From the NCBI GenBank assembly GCA_964477275.1, contig CAYZDV010000041.1:1-15074 (forward strand): 15,074 nucleotides of DNA, read 5' to 3'. This document shows, one piece after another, positions 7,028 to 13,729 of this stretch; the first letter of the stretch is position 1, and each line of letters starts with the position of its first letter. The notes beneath the pieces were generated by a model, which worked only from the letters and a program-made list of their open reading frames with translations, was not told the DNA's origin and did not search any database. The stretch is from CAYZDV01 sp964477275 (lineage in GTDB: Bacteria; Acidobacteriota; Aminicenantia; Aminicenantales; Aminicenantaceae). The translations under genes and the position numbers were made by a program.

Positions 7028-7147
7028 GGTTCTCTTCCAGCTTAGTGTGGGCAAAATACACGGGAATGGCGTTAAAAATCTGAAGGGAGCGATGCCATTT
7101 CCGTGTATTTTACCCATGAGATTGCCCACACAAAATGGAAGAGAACC
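7028..7147. repeat. 120-base imperfect palindrome (long hairpin, MITE-like or ncRNA)
   Basis: Three nested helices are visible. GGTTCTCTTCCA (7028-7039) pairs perfectly with 7136-7147. GTGTGGGC (7045-7052) pairs perfectly with 7124-7131. An 18-bp helix, 7053-7070 with 7094-7111, has one G-T pair. Bulges are 7040-7044, 7132-7135 and 7112-7123, and the loop is 7071-7093. AGAAAT occurs on both sides (7020-7025 and 7148-7153), a possible target-site duplication, though the left copy is 2 bases away from the arm. The gap between two minus-strand genes (6968-7162) contains nothing else. It may be a non-autonomous mobile repeat, a small RNA, or a 5' leader of the DUF374 gene. Confidence 0.75.
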
Positions 7148-7151
7148 AGAA

Positions 7152-7179
7152 ATTATATCGTATCACCTGAGTTTCTTAA
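7152..7179 (-). promoter_or_regulatory. Possible promoter firing into the palindrome
   Basis: On the minus strand a perfect TATAAT (7157-7152) lies 16 bases after TTAAGA (7179-7174). Transcription would begin near 7145, almost exactly at the foot of the 120-base hairpin. The region after the hairpin on this strand is T-rich (positions about 7025 to 7003). Confidence 0.5.
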
Positions 7180-8590
7180 CCCGACCGGATCTCTCCCTGA
7201 GTTTGTCTACGACAGCCCCCAGGCAAAATCCAACGGCGCTCAAACCAACTCCGTAGGGGACGGAAAAAGGCCAGGAAGGCCACGAAAAAGAAAGGAGCTT
7301 CATCTCGCACAGAAAGCCGGCCAGGGAAAAGCCGCCGCCCAGAACAAGGCTCAAAAAGCCTGCCGCCGGCCATCTTTTTTTCAGGAAAACCATGGCCATG
7401 CCCGGCACAAAGAGTCCTTCGGCCATGATCTCTGAGGCCAGTCCCAGGGTTTTCAGGATGCTCTGAAACCGGGTGGCCACCAGAAAGGCGATGCCGGCAA
7501 CAAAGATTGTGGACAGGCGGCCGGCAGGAACGACCTTTTTTCCCCGGCTTGAGGGAAAAACCTGCTGATAGACGTCCCGGGTCAGGGAGAGAGCTCCGGT
7601 GTTGATGGCCGTATCCATGGTCGACATGACAGCCGCCACCACGGCCACAAATAAAATCCCGCTCAAGACGATGGACACCTTTGAGGAAATCAATTCAGAA
7701 AGAAGAGGACCTCCCAGGACGGTAGAAGAGAAAAGAGGAAGGGAGAGCATTCCGGACAACACCACTGCCCAGTAGAGGAGAAAGAGCGCGGCGGCGGTGG
7801 CCAGAAGGCCCTGCCGGGCACTCCTTTCGCTCCGCGCCGCCTGAATCCTCTGCCAGGCGATGGGAGAAACGGTCCAGGCCAGGGTAAAGGAGAGTGCGGT
7901 CAGGAAGTTTCTTTTAAAATCAGAGAAAAGGTCAAAATAGTGTTCCTTTCCCAGCTGGCAAGCGCTGAGCGCCACCTCATGGAATGATGAAGCGCCGGAG
8001 AGAAAGAAGAAAAGGCCTGAAACGCCCGCGGCCAGGAAGATCAACTGCAGGCTGTCGGTGACGGTGACCGAAAAAAATCCGCCGATGACAGAGTAAACAA
8101 GGACCACAGCCACTCCCAGAGTCAGGCTCGTAAGATAAGGAAGGCCGAGAAACGATTTCAAAAAATTCCCGATGGCCACCATCTGGGAGGCCGCCAGAAG
8201 AGCCATGTACCAGATGATCAGGACAGAAGCCAGATGTCTGACAGTGCGGCCGTAGCGCAGCTCGACCAGGTCCGGCAGGCTCACGATGGACAGGCGACGG
8301 AGGGGGCGAGAGATAAAAAAGGCGAGGAGGAGGACGGTCAGGACTGCCGGCACGCCCATGACCCAGAATGAGCTCAAGCCGGCCCGGTAGGCTTCATCCG
8401 TGGAGACAAGGATTGAGGTGGCTCCGAACCAGGACGCAGAGAGAGAAAAGAATACCAGAAAGCCTGGAAGTTTCCGGGATGCGAGAAAAAAGTCGTCCAG
8501 GCTGTTCATCCTCCTGGTGAAGAGAAAGCTCGCCAGAAGGACAAGGACGAAATAGACGAGGAGAAAAAGAAGAAATTCCACTCTCACCAC
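7163..8590 (-). CDS. Sodium:solute symporter (SSS/SLC5 family)
   Basis: This 475-residue inner-membrane protein has about 13 hydrophobic segments. Family features are DDFFLASRKLPG (32-43), SASWFGATS (51-59), SLPDLVELRYG (104-114), YSVIGGFFSVTVTDSLQ (166-182) and STMDTAINTGALSLTRDVY (323-341). The last matches the conserved sodium-site helix of LeuT-fold symporters. The family imports sugars, amino acids, pantothenate, proline or similar solutes with sodium; I cannot assign the substrate. The start is a GTG: 8590 and 8587 are both GTG, and an extended -10 box lies just upstream, so the mRNA may begin at or within the first codon. AGAGG lies only 1 base before GTG 8590, which is too close for a normal ribosome site. 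Confidence 0.9.
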   Translation of the reverse strand: MVRVEFLLFLLVYFVLVLLASFLFTRRMNSLDDFFLASRKLPGFLVFFSLSASWFGATSILVSTDEAYRAGLSSFWVMGVPAVLTVLLLAFFISRPLRRLSIVSLPDLVELRYGRTVRHLASVLIIWYMALLAASQMVAIGNFLKSFLGLPYLTSLTLGVAVVLVYSVIGGFFSVTVTDSLQLIFLAAGVSGLFFFLSGASSFHEVALSACQLGKEHYFDLFSDFKRNFLTALSFTLAWTVSPIAWQRIQAARSERSARQGLLATAAALFLLYWAVVLSGMLSLPLFSSTVLGGPLLSELISSKVSIVLSGILFVAVVAAVMSTMDTAINTGALSLTRDVYQQVFPSSRGKKVVPAGRLSTIFVAGIAFLVATRFQSILKTLGLASEIMAEGLFVPGMAMVFLKKRWPAAGFLSLVLGGGFSLAGFLCEMKLLSFSWPSWPFSVPYGVGLSAVGFCLGAVVDKLRERSGRVKKLR

Positions 8591-8594
8591 GCCT

Positions 8595-8603
8595 CTTATA
8601 GCA
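8595..8603 (-). promoter_or_regulatory. Extended -10 promoter of the SSS gene
   Basis: On the minus strand TGC precedes TATAAG (8600-8595), giving an extended -10 element. No good -35 box is present. The predicted transcript start, near 8588, falls on the GTG start codons (8590, 8587). Confidence 0.5.
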
Positions 8604-8657
8604 AAAAAAAGCCGGAGAGGCTACATCCCCGGTCATTTTCAGAAGCATTTTCATTAA

Positions 8658-8666
8658 TGTGATAAT
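8658..8666 (+). promoter_or_regulatory. Possible extended -10 before the structured block
   Basis: TGT followed by GATAAT (8661-8666) forms an extended -10 with one mismatch. No convincing -35 was found. Transcription would start near 8673 and run through the structured block on the + strand. Confidence 0.3.
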
Positions 8667-8689
8667 CCGGTTTGGAAGAATGGATTCAC

Positions 8690-8870
8690 TCTCCGCTCCT
8701 CCCATCCCCCCGTGGGGAACCCCTTCCGCTGCGGGCGTTGCGGGGGAGCACCCCATGCCACCCATCCTCTTTGGCGAGGGGTGGTTCGCAGAAAAGTCCG
8801 TGTGAAGGACGAGCGGGCATGGTTCCTCGAGGCAAAGCCAGCGTGACTTTGAGCGAACCGTCCCGAGCCC
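8690..8870. ncRNA. GC-rich structured block, candidate RNA or intergenic repeat
   Basis: Two long-range helices are visible. GCTCC-CCC (8695-8703, one bulged T) pairs with 8742-8749. GGGGTGGTTCGC (8778-8789) pairs with 8853-8864 over 12 bp including two G-T pairs. Inside them are smaller hairpins: CCCC/GGGG (8707-8710 with 8714-8717), GTCC/GGAC (8796-8799 with 8807-8810), and CAAAG/CTTTG (8833-8837 with 8847-8851). It does not match the signatures of SRP RNA, RNase P RNA, tmRNA or 6S RNA that I know. It could equally be a dispersed palindromic repeat. The strand is not decided. Confidence 0.4.
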
Positions 8871-8945
8871 TCTGCTGTGCCACTGTACTTTATTTTTGAC
8901 GGAACATCCGGACTTACCAAAAAAGTGGCCTGTCCTCTTTTTCTC

Positions 8946-8954
8946 TGCTATAAT
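8946..8954 (+). promoter_or_regulatory. Extended -10 promoter of the lolA operon
   Basis: TGC precedes a perfect TATAAT (8949-8954), with no good -35. The transcript start would be near 8961, one base before the ATG at 8962. This probably drives lolA and the sigma/anti-sigma genes. Confidence 0.6.
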
Positions 8955-8961
8955 TTTTCAC

Positions 8962-9609
8962 ATGAATACTCTCGCCGCTTTGCTCTCTTTCTTCCTGCTG
9001 GGCTCATCTTTCAGCGTGGAAGATGTGGCCTTAAGAGTCCAGGAGAAACTCCGTTCGCTCCGCACCCTTCAGGCAAGTTTTGTCCAGGTCTATTTTCCCA
9101 CGTCGGTCTCCACTCCCCTGAAAGAAAAAGGAAAGTTTTATTTCCAGAAGCCAGACTGGATGCGGTGGGAATACACGGAGCCGGAAGAAAAGGTTTTTCT
9201 CTACAAAGAGGGGACTTTTCTTTTCTATTTCCCCGAGGAAAAGGAAGTCATCCAGAGCGTCCAGTCCAAAGAGAAGTATGAATCCGAAATCCTCTCCCTC
9301 CTCTCCGGCCAGAGGAAGCTCATCGATGACTATGACCTTGAGTTCAGCCCCTTTCCCTCTCCTGATAAACGGACCTGGAAGATCAGGCTCACTCCCAGAG
9401 AAGAAGTCGAATACACCCACATCCTCCTCGAAATCGATGAGAAAACCTGGCTTATCCAGAGAGCGATTTTTTTTGACTGGGCGGGGAACAAGTCCGAATT
9501 TCTCTTCACCCAGGTCAAAACCGATGTCCGTTTGCCCCGGAAGGTGTTCGAGCTGGACCTCCCTTATGACGTCGAAATCATCAAGAATACATCTGGCCCG
9601 GCAAGTTAA
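8962..9609 (+). CDS. lolA: LolA-like periplasmic lipoprotein carrier
   Basis: This 215-residue protein has the LolA fold pattern: TLQASFVQ (35-42), GKFYFQKPDWMRWEY (57-71), and DWAGNKSEF-TQVKTDVRLPRKVFEL (172-198). LolA carries lipoproteins across the periplasm from the LolCDE complex to the outer membrane. The first 18 residues (MNTLAALLSFFLLGSSFS) look like a short signal peptide, but with no Lys or Arg before the hydrophobic run, which is unusual. The frame extends upstream to a TTG at 8896 that would add two lysines, but that form puts a long insert before the hydrophobic core. I prefer ATG 8962, directly after an extended -10 box. It is the first gene of the operon with the ECF sigma factor, 67 bases upstream of it. 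Confidence 0.85.
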   Translation: MNTLAALLSFFLLGSSFSVEDVALRVQEKLRSLRTLQASFVQVYFPTSVSTPLKEKGKFYFQKPDWMRWEYTEPEEKVFLYKEGTFLFYFPEEKEVIQSVQSKEKYESEILSLLSGQRKLIDDYDLEFSPFPSPDKRTWKIRLTPREEVEYTHILLEIDEKTWLIQRAIFFDWAGNKSEFLFTQVKTDVRLPRKVFELDLPYDVEIIKNTSGPAS

Positions 9610-9676
9610 AACAGGCCGAAAGCATCCCGAAGCTGAACGCAGACAGTCTTTTTTCGTATTGAGAAATGAGGACAGG

Positions 9677-10249
9677 ATGTCCTCCATGGATGAAGACAGA
9701 ACCCTCATCGAGCAAGCCATCAAAGGTGACAAAGAGGCCTTTGAGATGATCATTCGAAAATATCAAAAACCTCTCTTCAACTATATCGGCCGAATGGTGG
9801 GAGATCGAGAACTGGCTCTGGATTTTACCCAGGAAGTTTTTATCAAAACCTATTCGGCTCTCCGCTCCTATAAACCGCAGCACAAATTCAGCACCTGGCT
9901 GTTCAAAATCGCCTCGAACTTCCTCATCGACCACTGGCGAAAGAGAAAAATCGACGTCCTCTCTCTCGACCAGAAGCCCTCTTTTGACGCCAGCCTTCCA
10001 CCGCTTCAAGTGCCGGCTGAGGAGAAATCGGTAGTGACCAGGTTTGAGCTCGCCCAGCTCAAGGACTTCATCGAACGTGCTCTGGAGCGCCTCCCGGCTC
10101 ATTTCAGGGAAGTCTTCCTCTGGAGGCATATCAACGAATTCAGCTATGAAGAGATCGCCGACATCAAAGGCCTGCCGGTGGGAACGGTTAAAAACAGAGT
10201 CTTTCAGGCCAAAGAAATGATTCGCCGGCAGCTTGAGGAAACGACATGA
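9677..10249 (+). CDS. ECF RNA polymerase sigma factor (sigma-24/RpoE type)
   Basis: This 190-residue sigma factor has region 2 at about residues 11-90 (QEVFIKTYSALRSYKPQHKFSTWLFKIASNFLIDHWRKR) and region 4 at about 135-186 (LERLPAHFREVFLWRHINEFSYEEIADIKGLPVGTVKNRVFQAKEMIRRQL). Regions 1.1 and 3 are absent, as expected for ECF factors. The start ATG at 9677 has GAGG 5 bases upstream. A second ATG at 9686 is possible. The stop overlaps the start of the anti-sigma gene (ATGA, 10246-10249), so the pair is translationally coupled, as is usual for sigma/anti-sigma pairs. The likely target is its own operon and other envelope genes. Confidence 0.95.
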   Translation: MSSMDEDRTLIEQAIKGDKEAFEMIIRKYQKPLFNYIGRMVGDRELALDFTQEVFIKTYSALRSYKPQHKFSTWLFKIASNFLIDHWRKRKIDVLSLDQKPSFDASLPPLQVPAEEKSVVTRFELAQLKDFIERALERLPAHFREVFLWRHINEFSYEEIADIKGLPVGTVKNRVFQAKEMIRRQLEETT

Positions 10250-10824
10250 ACTGCATCACCATTGAACGCATTCATCTTTACCTGGATAAGGCGCTTTCTC
10301 CGGCTGAAGACAGAGAAATCCAGGAGCATCTGGCTCGTTGCCCGCAATGCCGGAAGGCCGTGGAGGAAAGGCAGCTCCTGCTGGAGGCTGCCGGAGATCT
10401 TCCTCTCTGGGAGACGCCTTCGGATTTCACCGAGCAGGTCATGGCCAGAATCTTTCCGGCAAGCACTCCTCTCGCTGTCTGGATAGGGGCGCTCTCCGCA
10501 GGTTTCGCCTCCACTGTCCTGGCGCTCCTCATCTTTTTTATCGTCAGCGGCCAGAACCTTCTGACGCTCTTCGTTTTCACCAATGATGCCTTATGGACTT
10601 CTTTGAGCGACATTTCTTCGATCTTCATCAAGCTCTTCAAGCTGGCCGCTGTTCTTCTCATGGTCCTCGAGAAGCTCCTCGAATTCCTCATCAAGAGCCT
10701 CAGCTCCCTGACCACAGTCCTCAGCCCCCAGGTCCAGCTCGTCCTTATCACCATCGCCCTCATCCTGGTCGTTTCTTCCGTCTATGGGCTAAGAAAAAAA
10801 TTCCTGTTTGGAGATAAAGCATGA
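10246..10824 (+). CDS. Zinc-binding membrane anti-sigma factor
   Basis: This 192-residue protein has an N-terminal zinc-binding anti-sigma (ZAS) domain. The ligand pattern C3-x24-H28-x3-C32-x2-C35 is complete (HLARCPQC at 28-35). Hydrophobic segments follow near 77-100 and 163-181, plus an amphipathic/hydrophobic stretch near 126-148. The membrane part is longer than the single span of many RseA-type proteins. It should bind and hold the ECF sigma factor at the inner membrane and release it on a redox or envelope signal. The start overlaps the sigma stop and the stop overlaps the next start (ATGA, 10821-10824), a tight three-gene chain. Confidence 0.9.
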   Translation: MNCITIERIHLYLDKALSPAEDREIQEHLARCPQCRKAVEERQLLLEAAGDLPLWETPSDFTEQVMARIFPASTPLAVWIGALSAGFASTVLALLIFFIVSGQNLLTLFVFTNDALWTSLSDISSIFIKLFKLAAVLLMVLEKLLEFLIKSLSSLTTVLSPQVQLVLITIALILVVSSVYGLRKKFLFGDKA

Positions 10825-11741
10825 AAAATAGAATCGCCCTGCCCTTTGTCCTTCTCTTTTTCAGCGCCGGGCTTCTTCCTCTCCAGAGTCAGCAGTCTTT
10901 CACCCTGATCAATGACATCGTCGTCGCCGAGGATGCAGTCCAGAAAAACGTCGTCACATTCGGCGGCAATGTCCTCGTCGAAGGAAAAGTCAAGGAAAAC
11001 GTGATTGCCTTCGGCGGCAATGTCGTCATCTCCGGCGAAGTCGGAGAAGTCGTCCTGGGGTTCGGAGCCCACATCATCCTGAAATCAACGGCCGTGATCA
11101 AGGGAGATGTCTTTTCCCTGGGCGGACAGCTGGAAAAAGAGCCGGGGTGCGTTGTTCATGGAGACACGATTTACTTCAACACCTCCGAAGACATCGCCAG
11201 GTTTCTGGGGAAACTCCTGAAAGGCTCTCTCTTCCCGCTCCTCATCATTCTCAAGTTGATTTCCATCTTCATCTGGTTCCTCCTTGCCCTGCTGATTGCC
11301 GCTTTCTTCCCCCGCCAGGTCTCTCTGGCCTCCGGCGAAATCCGGCGCTCCTTCTGGCCGGTATTCGGAACAGGGGTGTTAAGCCTCATCATCTACTCCG
11401 GCCTGATCATCTTCTCCACGCTGCTCTCCTTCCTCCTCATCGGCATCCCCCTCCTGCTGGGCCTGGTCATTGTCGGGGCCATCATCAAGACCTTCGGTCG
11501 CGTGGTCCTTTTCTATTTCTTCGGAGAAAGCCTCGCCAGCGCATTCGGCGGAAAAAGCAAAGCTTCCCCGCTGCTGATTGTGATGCTGGGCCTGATTCTG
11601 GTCAGCCTCATCTCCTTCATCCCCATCCTCGGCTCGCTGTTCATCTTTGTCCTGAACATCATCGGATGGGGAGTGGTCATCCGCACCAAATTCGGCACAG
11701 CGGAAAACTGGTTCAGGAGAAAAACAGAGACGAGCGCCTGA
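10821..11741 (+). CDS. Exported beta-repeat (bactofilin-like) multi-span membrane protein
   Basis: This is a 306-residue protein. An N-terminal hydrophobic signal (about 5-23, LPFVLLFFSAGLLPLQS) is followed by a series of about 18-residue repeats between 37 and 118: NVVTFGGNVLVEGKV, NVIAFGGNVVISGEV, EVVLGFGAHIILKST, GDVFSLGGQLEKE and GDTIYF. These look like coils of a right- or left-handed beta helix, as in bactofilins and polymer-forming surface proteins. About five membrane spans follow (137-162, 184-203, 205-227, 250-268, 270-288). The signal peptide would put the repeats in the periplasm. The ATGA overlap with the anti-sigma gene suggests it is part of the same sensing or response unit. 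I do not assign an exact function. Confidence 0.85.
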   Translation: MKNRIALPFVLLFFSAGLLPLQSQQSFTLINDIVVAEDAVQKNVVTFGGNVLVEGKVKENVIAFGGNVVISGEVGEVVLGFGAHIILKSTAVIKGDVFSLGGQLEKEPGCVVHGDTIYFNTSEDIARFLGKLLKGSLFPLLIILKLISIFIWFLLALLIAAFFPRQVSLASGEIRRSFWPVFGTGVLSLIIYSGLIIFSTLLSFLLIGIPLLLGLVIVGAIIKTFGRVVLFYFFGESLASAFGGKSKASPLLIVMLGLILVSLISFIPILGSLFIFVLNIIGWGVVIRTKFGTAENWFRRKTETSA

Positions 11742-11810
11742 TCAGGCAGAGAAAAATCCATTTTCGGAAGAACGAAAAAGGAAAATCGAGAAAGGGCTGT
11801 GTGACTCTCC

Positions 11811-12368
11811 TCAGACCTCGAGTATTTCTTTCTCCTTGGCTCCAGCCAGATTCTCAATCTTCTTGGTGTATTCGTCAGTCACTTCCTGAAGCTTTTCGAA
11901 GCCCCAGTATTTATCATCCTCGGTAATCTCTTTTTTCTTCTCCAGTTCTTCGATGGCTTCCTTGCTTTCCCTTCTCAGGTTGCGGAGGACGGTCTTCTCC
12001 TCTTCCGCCATTTTTTTGACGTGTCTGGCGATCTCCTGCCGCCTTTCCTCATCCAGCGGAGGAATCGGAATCTTCAGCATTTTGCCGTCATTGATGGGGT
12101 TGAACCCCAGCTCTGAGCTCCGGATCGCTTTTTCCACGCTTTCCAGGATCGACGGGTCCCAGGGCTGGACAGTGATCAGCGTCGGATCCGGTATCCCCAG
12201 TGAGGCCACCTGGTTGACCGGCATGAGGCTGCCGTAATATTCAACCTTGATATCTTCAAATATGTTGAGGTTGGCCCGTCCCGTTCTCAACTTGCTCAAA
12301 TCTTTTCGGAAATGCTCAGCAGAGGCCTTCATCTTTTTTTCAAGCTCTTTTAAAATCTCCTTGACCAT
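11811..12368 (-). CDS. frr: Ribosome recycling factor
   Basis: This 185-residue protein matches RRF along its length: LRTGRANLNIFEDIKVEYYGS (28-48), the NQVASLGIPDPTLITVQPWD segment, NDGKMLKIPIPPLDEERR, and LRNLRRESKEAIEELEKKKEITEDD. It releases ribosomal subunits with EF-G after termination. The start ATG at 12368 has AGAGGGG 5 bases upstream. It lies 25 bases after pyrH and is the last gene of the minus-strand translation block. It ends 69 bases from the convergent beta-repeat membrane protein. Confidence 0.97.
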   Translation of the reverse strand: MVKEILKELEKKMKASAEHFRKDLSKLRTGRANLNIFEDIKVEYYGSLMPVNQVASLGIPDPTLITVQPWDPSILESVEKAIRSSELGFNPINDGKMLKIPIPPLDEERRQEIARHVKKMAEEEKTVLRNLRRESKEAIEELEKKKEITEDDKYWGFEKLQEVTDEYTKKIENLAGAKEKEILEV

Positions 12369-12393
12369 CTTTGCCCCTCTTTGAAGCCTGGTT

Positions 12394-13110
12394 TCAAAAA
12401 ATCTTGGTTCCGACCTTCTGGCCCAGAACGGCTTTTTTGATATTCCCCCTCTTCAGGCTGAAGACGATGATGGGCAGGTTGTTATCCTTGCAGAGGGAAA
12501 TCGCTGTCGTATCCATCACCTTCAGACCCTTTTTGATCACATCGAGGTAGCGGATGGAGTCGAACTTGCGGGCGTTCTTCTCCAGCATCGGGTCAGCGGT
12601 ATAGACGCCCTCGACCTTTGTCGCCTTCAAGATGACCTGGGCTTTGATCTCCAGGGCCCTCAAGGCAGCCGCCGTGTCGGTCGTAAAATAGGGACTGCCA
12701 ATCCCGGCGCTGAAGATGACGACGCGGCCTTTTTCCAGATGCCGGATGGCCCTTCTCCGGATGAATGGCTCGGCGACAGCCTTGATGTCAATGGCAGAGA
12801 TGTGCCGGGTGAATGCTCCTTCTTTCTCCAGGGCATCCTGAAGAGCGATGCCGTTCATGATGGTCGCCAGCAGGCCGATATAGTCAGCCGATGCCCGGTC
12901 CATTCCTGCATGAACGCCGGAGACACCCCGGAAGATGTTGCCTCCTCCAATCATGATCGCCACTTCCACGCCCAGATCACTGACCTCTTTTAACTGTTGA
13001 GCGATGGATTTGGCTGTATCGAGGTCGATCCCGCAGGGGTCTTTTCCCAGGAGGGACTCCCCCGAAAGCTTCAGTAGAATTCTCTTGTACGCTGGCTTGA
13101 GGTGCGGCAT
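12394..13110 (-). CDS. pyrH: UMP kinase
   Basis: This 238-residue enzyme phosphorylates UMP to UDP for nucleotide supply. The family's motifs are present: KLSGES (14-19), IGGGNIFRG (54-62), DRASADYIGLLATIMN (71-86), GIGSPYFTTDTAAALRA (136-152), and KATKVEGVYTADP (162-174). The length is typical of bacterial hexameric UMP kinase. The ATG at 13110 has no clear ribosome site. Since it begins 9 bases after the tsf stop, translation may rely on ribosomes arriving from tsf. Confidence 0.97.
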   Translation of the reverse strand: MPHLKPAYKRILLKLSGESLLGKDPCGIDLDTAKSIAQQLKEVSDLGVEVAIMIGGGNIFRGVSGVHAGMDRASADYIGLLATIMNGIALQDALEKEGAFTRHISAIDIKAVAEPFIRRRAIRHLEKGRVVIFSAGIGSPYFTTDTAAALRALEIKAQVILKATKVEGVYTADPMLEKNARKFDSIRYLDVIKKGLKVMDTTAISLCKDNNLPIIVFSLKRGNIKKAVLGQKVGTKIF

Positions 13111-13119
13111 AACCGAATT

Positions 13120-13719
13120 TTATTCAGACTTGCCCAGCTCAAACCGGGCAAAGCGGCTGATCCGGACGTTTTCGCCAAATTTGGATATGCAGGAGGCCAC
13201 CAGCTGTTTGATGGGAATCTTGCCGTCCTTGACGTAAGGCTGGTCGAGCAAACAGACTTCCTCATAAAATTTGGAGAGCTTTCCCTCAACGATTTTGTCG
13301 ATGATCTCGGGAGGCTTTCCGGAGTCTTTGAACTGTTCGCGGATAATCTCTTTTTCCTGCTCCCGGACTTCGGGGGGGACATCCTCTGAGGAAATATATC
13401 GGGGACTGGCTGCGGCGATGTGGAGGGCGATGTTCTTGACGAGTTCCCTGAATTCTGCATTCCGGGCCACGAAATCCGATTCACAGTTGACTTCCACCAG
13501 AACTCCGATTTTTCCGTTGAGATGGATGTAGGACTCGATGAGTCCATCGGCCGTCTCCCGGCTCATCTTCTCCTTGGCGCGGGCATATCCCTTTTTCCTT
13601 AAGATGACAATCGCCTTTTCAATGTCGCCCTGGGCTTCCTTGAGAGCTTGCTTGCATTCCATCACCCCGATTCCGGTTCGCTGACGGAGCTCTTTCACGT
13701 GATCAGCCGTTATTTCCAT
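13120..13719 (-). CDS. tsf: Elongation factor Ts, short form
   Basis: This 199-residue EF-Ts is the guanine-nucleotide exchange factor for EF-Tu. The UBA-like N-terminus is clear (VKELRQRTGIGVMECKQALKEAQGDIEKAI, residues 8-37), and the core has NCESDFVARNAEF (78-90). It is much shorter than the E. coli protein (about 283) and close to the Thermus form (about 196), so it has only one core subdomain copy. The frame is open upstream to 13812, but AGGAG 6 bases before ATG 13719 and the homologous N-terminus MEITADHVKELR fix the start. It lies 10 bases after the rpsB stop. Confidence 0.96.
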   Translation of the reverse strand: MEITADHVKELRQRTGIGVMECKQALKEAQGDIEKAIVILRKKGYARAKEKMSRETADGLIESYIHLNGKIGVLVEVNCESDFVARNAEFRELVKNIALHIAAASPRYISSEDVPPEVREQEKEIIREQFKDSGKPPEIIDKIVEGKLSKFYEEVCLLDQPYVKDGKIPIKQLVASCISKFGENVRISRFARFELGKSE

Positions 13720-13729
13720 TCTGGACTCC

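Larger units (their letters stand above)
8591..8961. other. 371-base gene-free gap between divergent genes
   Basis: No protein-like frame is seen on either strand, although several frames stay open because of the GC-rich composition. The gap contains the SSS promoter at its left end, an extended -10 (TGTGATAAT, 8658-8666, +), a self-complementary GC-rich block (about 8690-8870) and the lolA promoter at its right end. Confidence 0.7.

Noticed and set aside
7047..7256. Small + strand frame that begins inside the palindrome
   Set aside because: A similar start of a peptide appears on both strands because of the palindrome, so the frame is a by-product of the repeat.
8690..8870. SRP RNA, RNase P RNA, tmRNA or 6S RNA
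   Set aside because: The known conserved segments (for example GGTCAGGTCC-GGAAGG of SRP RNA or GAGGAAAGTCC of RNase P RNA) are absent.
8654..8920. Arginine/proline-rich open frames on both strands in the 8591-8961 gap
   Set aside because: Several frames stay open at once because of GC-rich sequence; no ribosome site, and the stretch is better explained by structured or repeated DNA.
11761..11778. Bidirectional terminator between the beta-repeat protein gene and frr
   Set aside because: TTTTCG/CGAAAA is a 6-bp AT-rich stem with no proper T-tract on either side; too weak to call.
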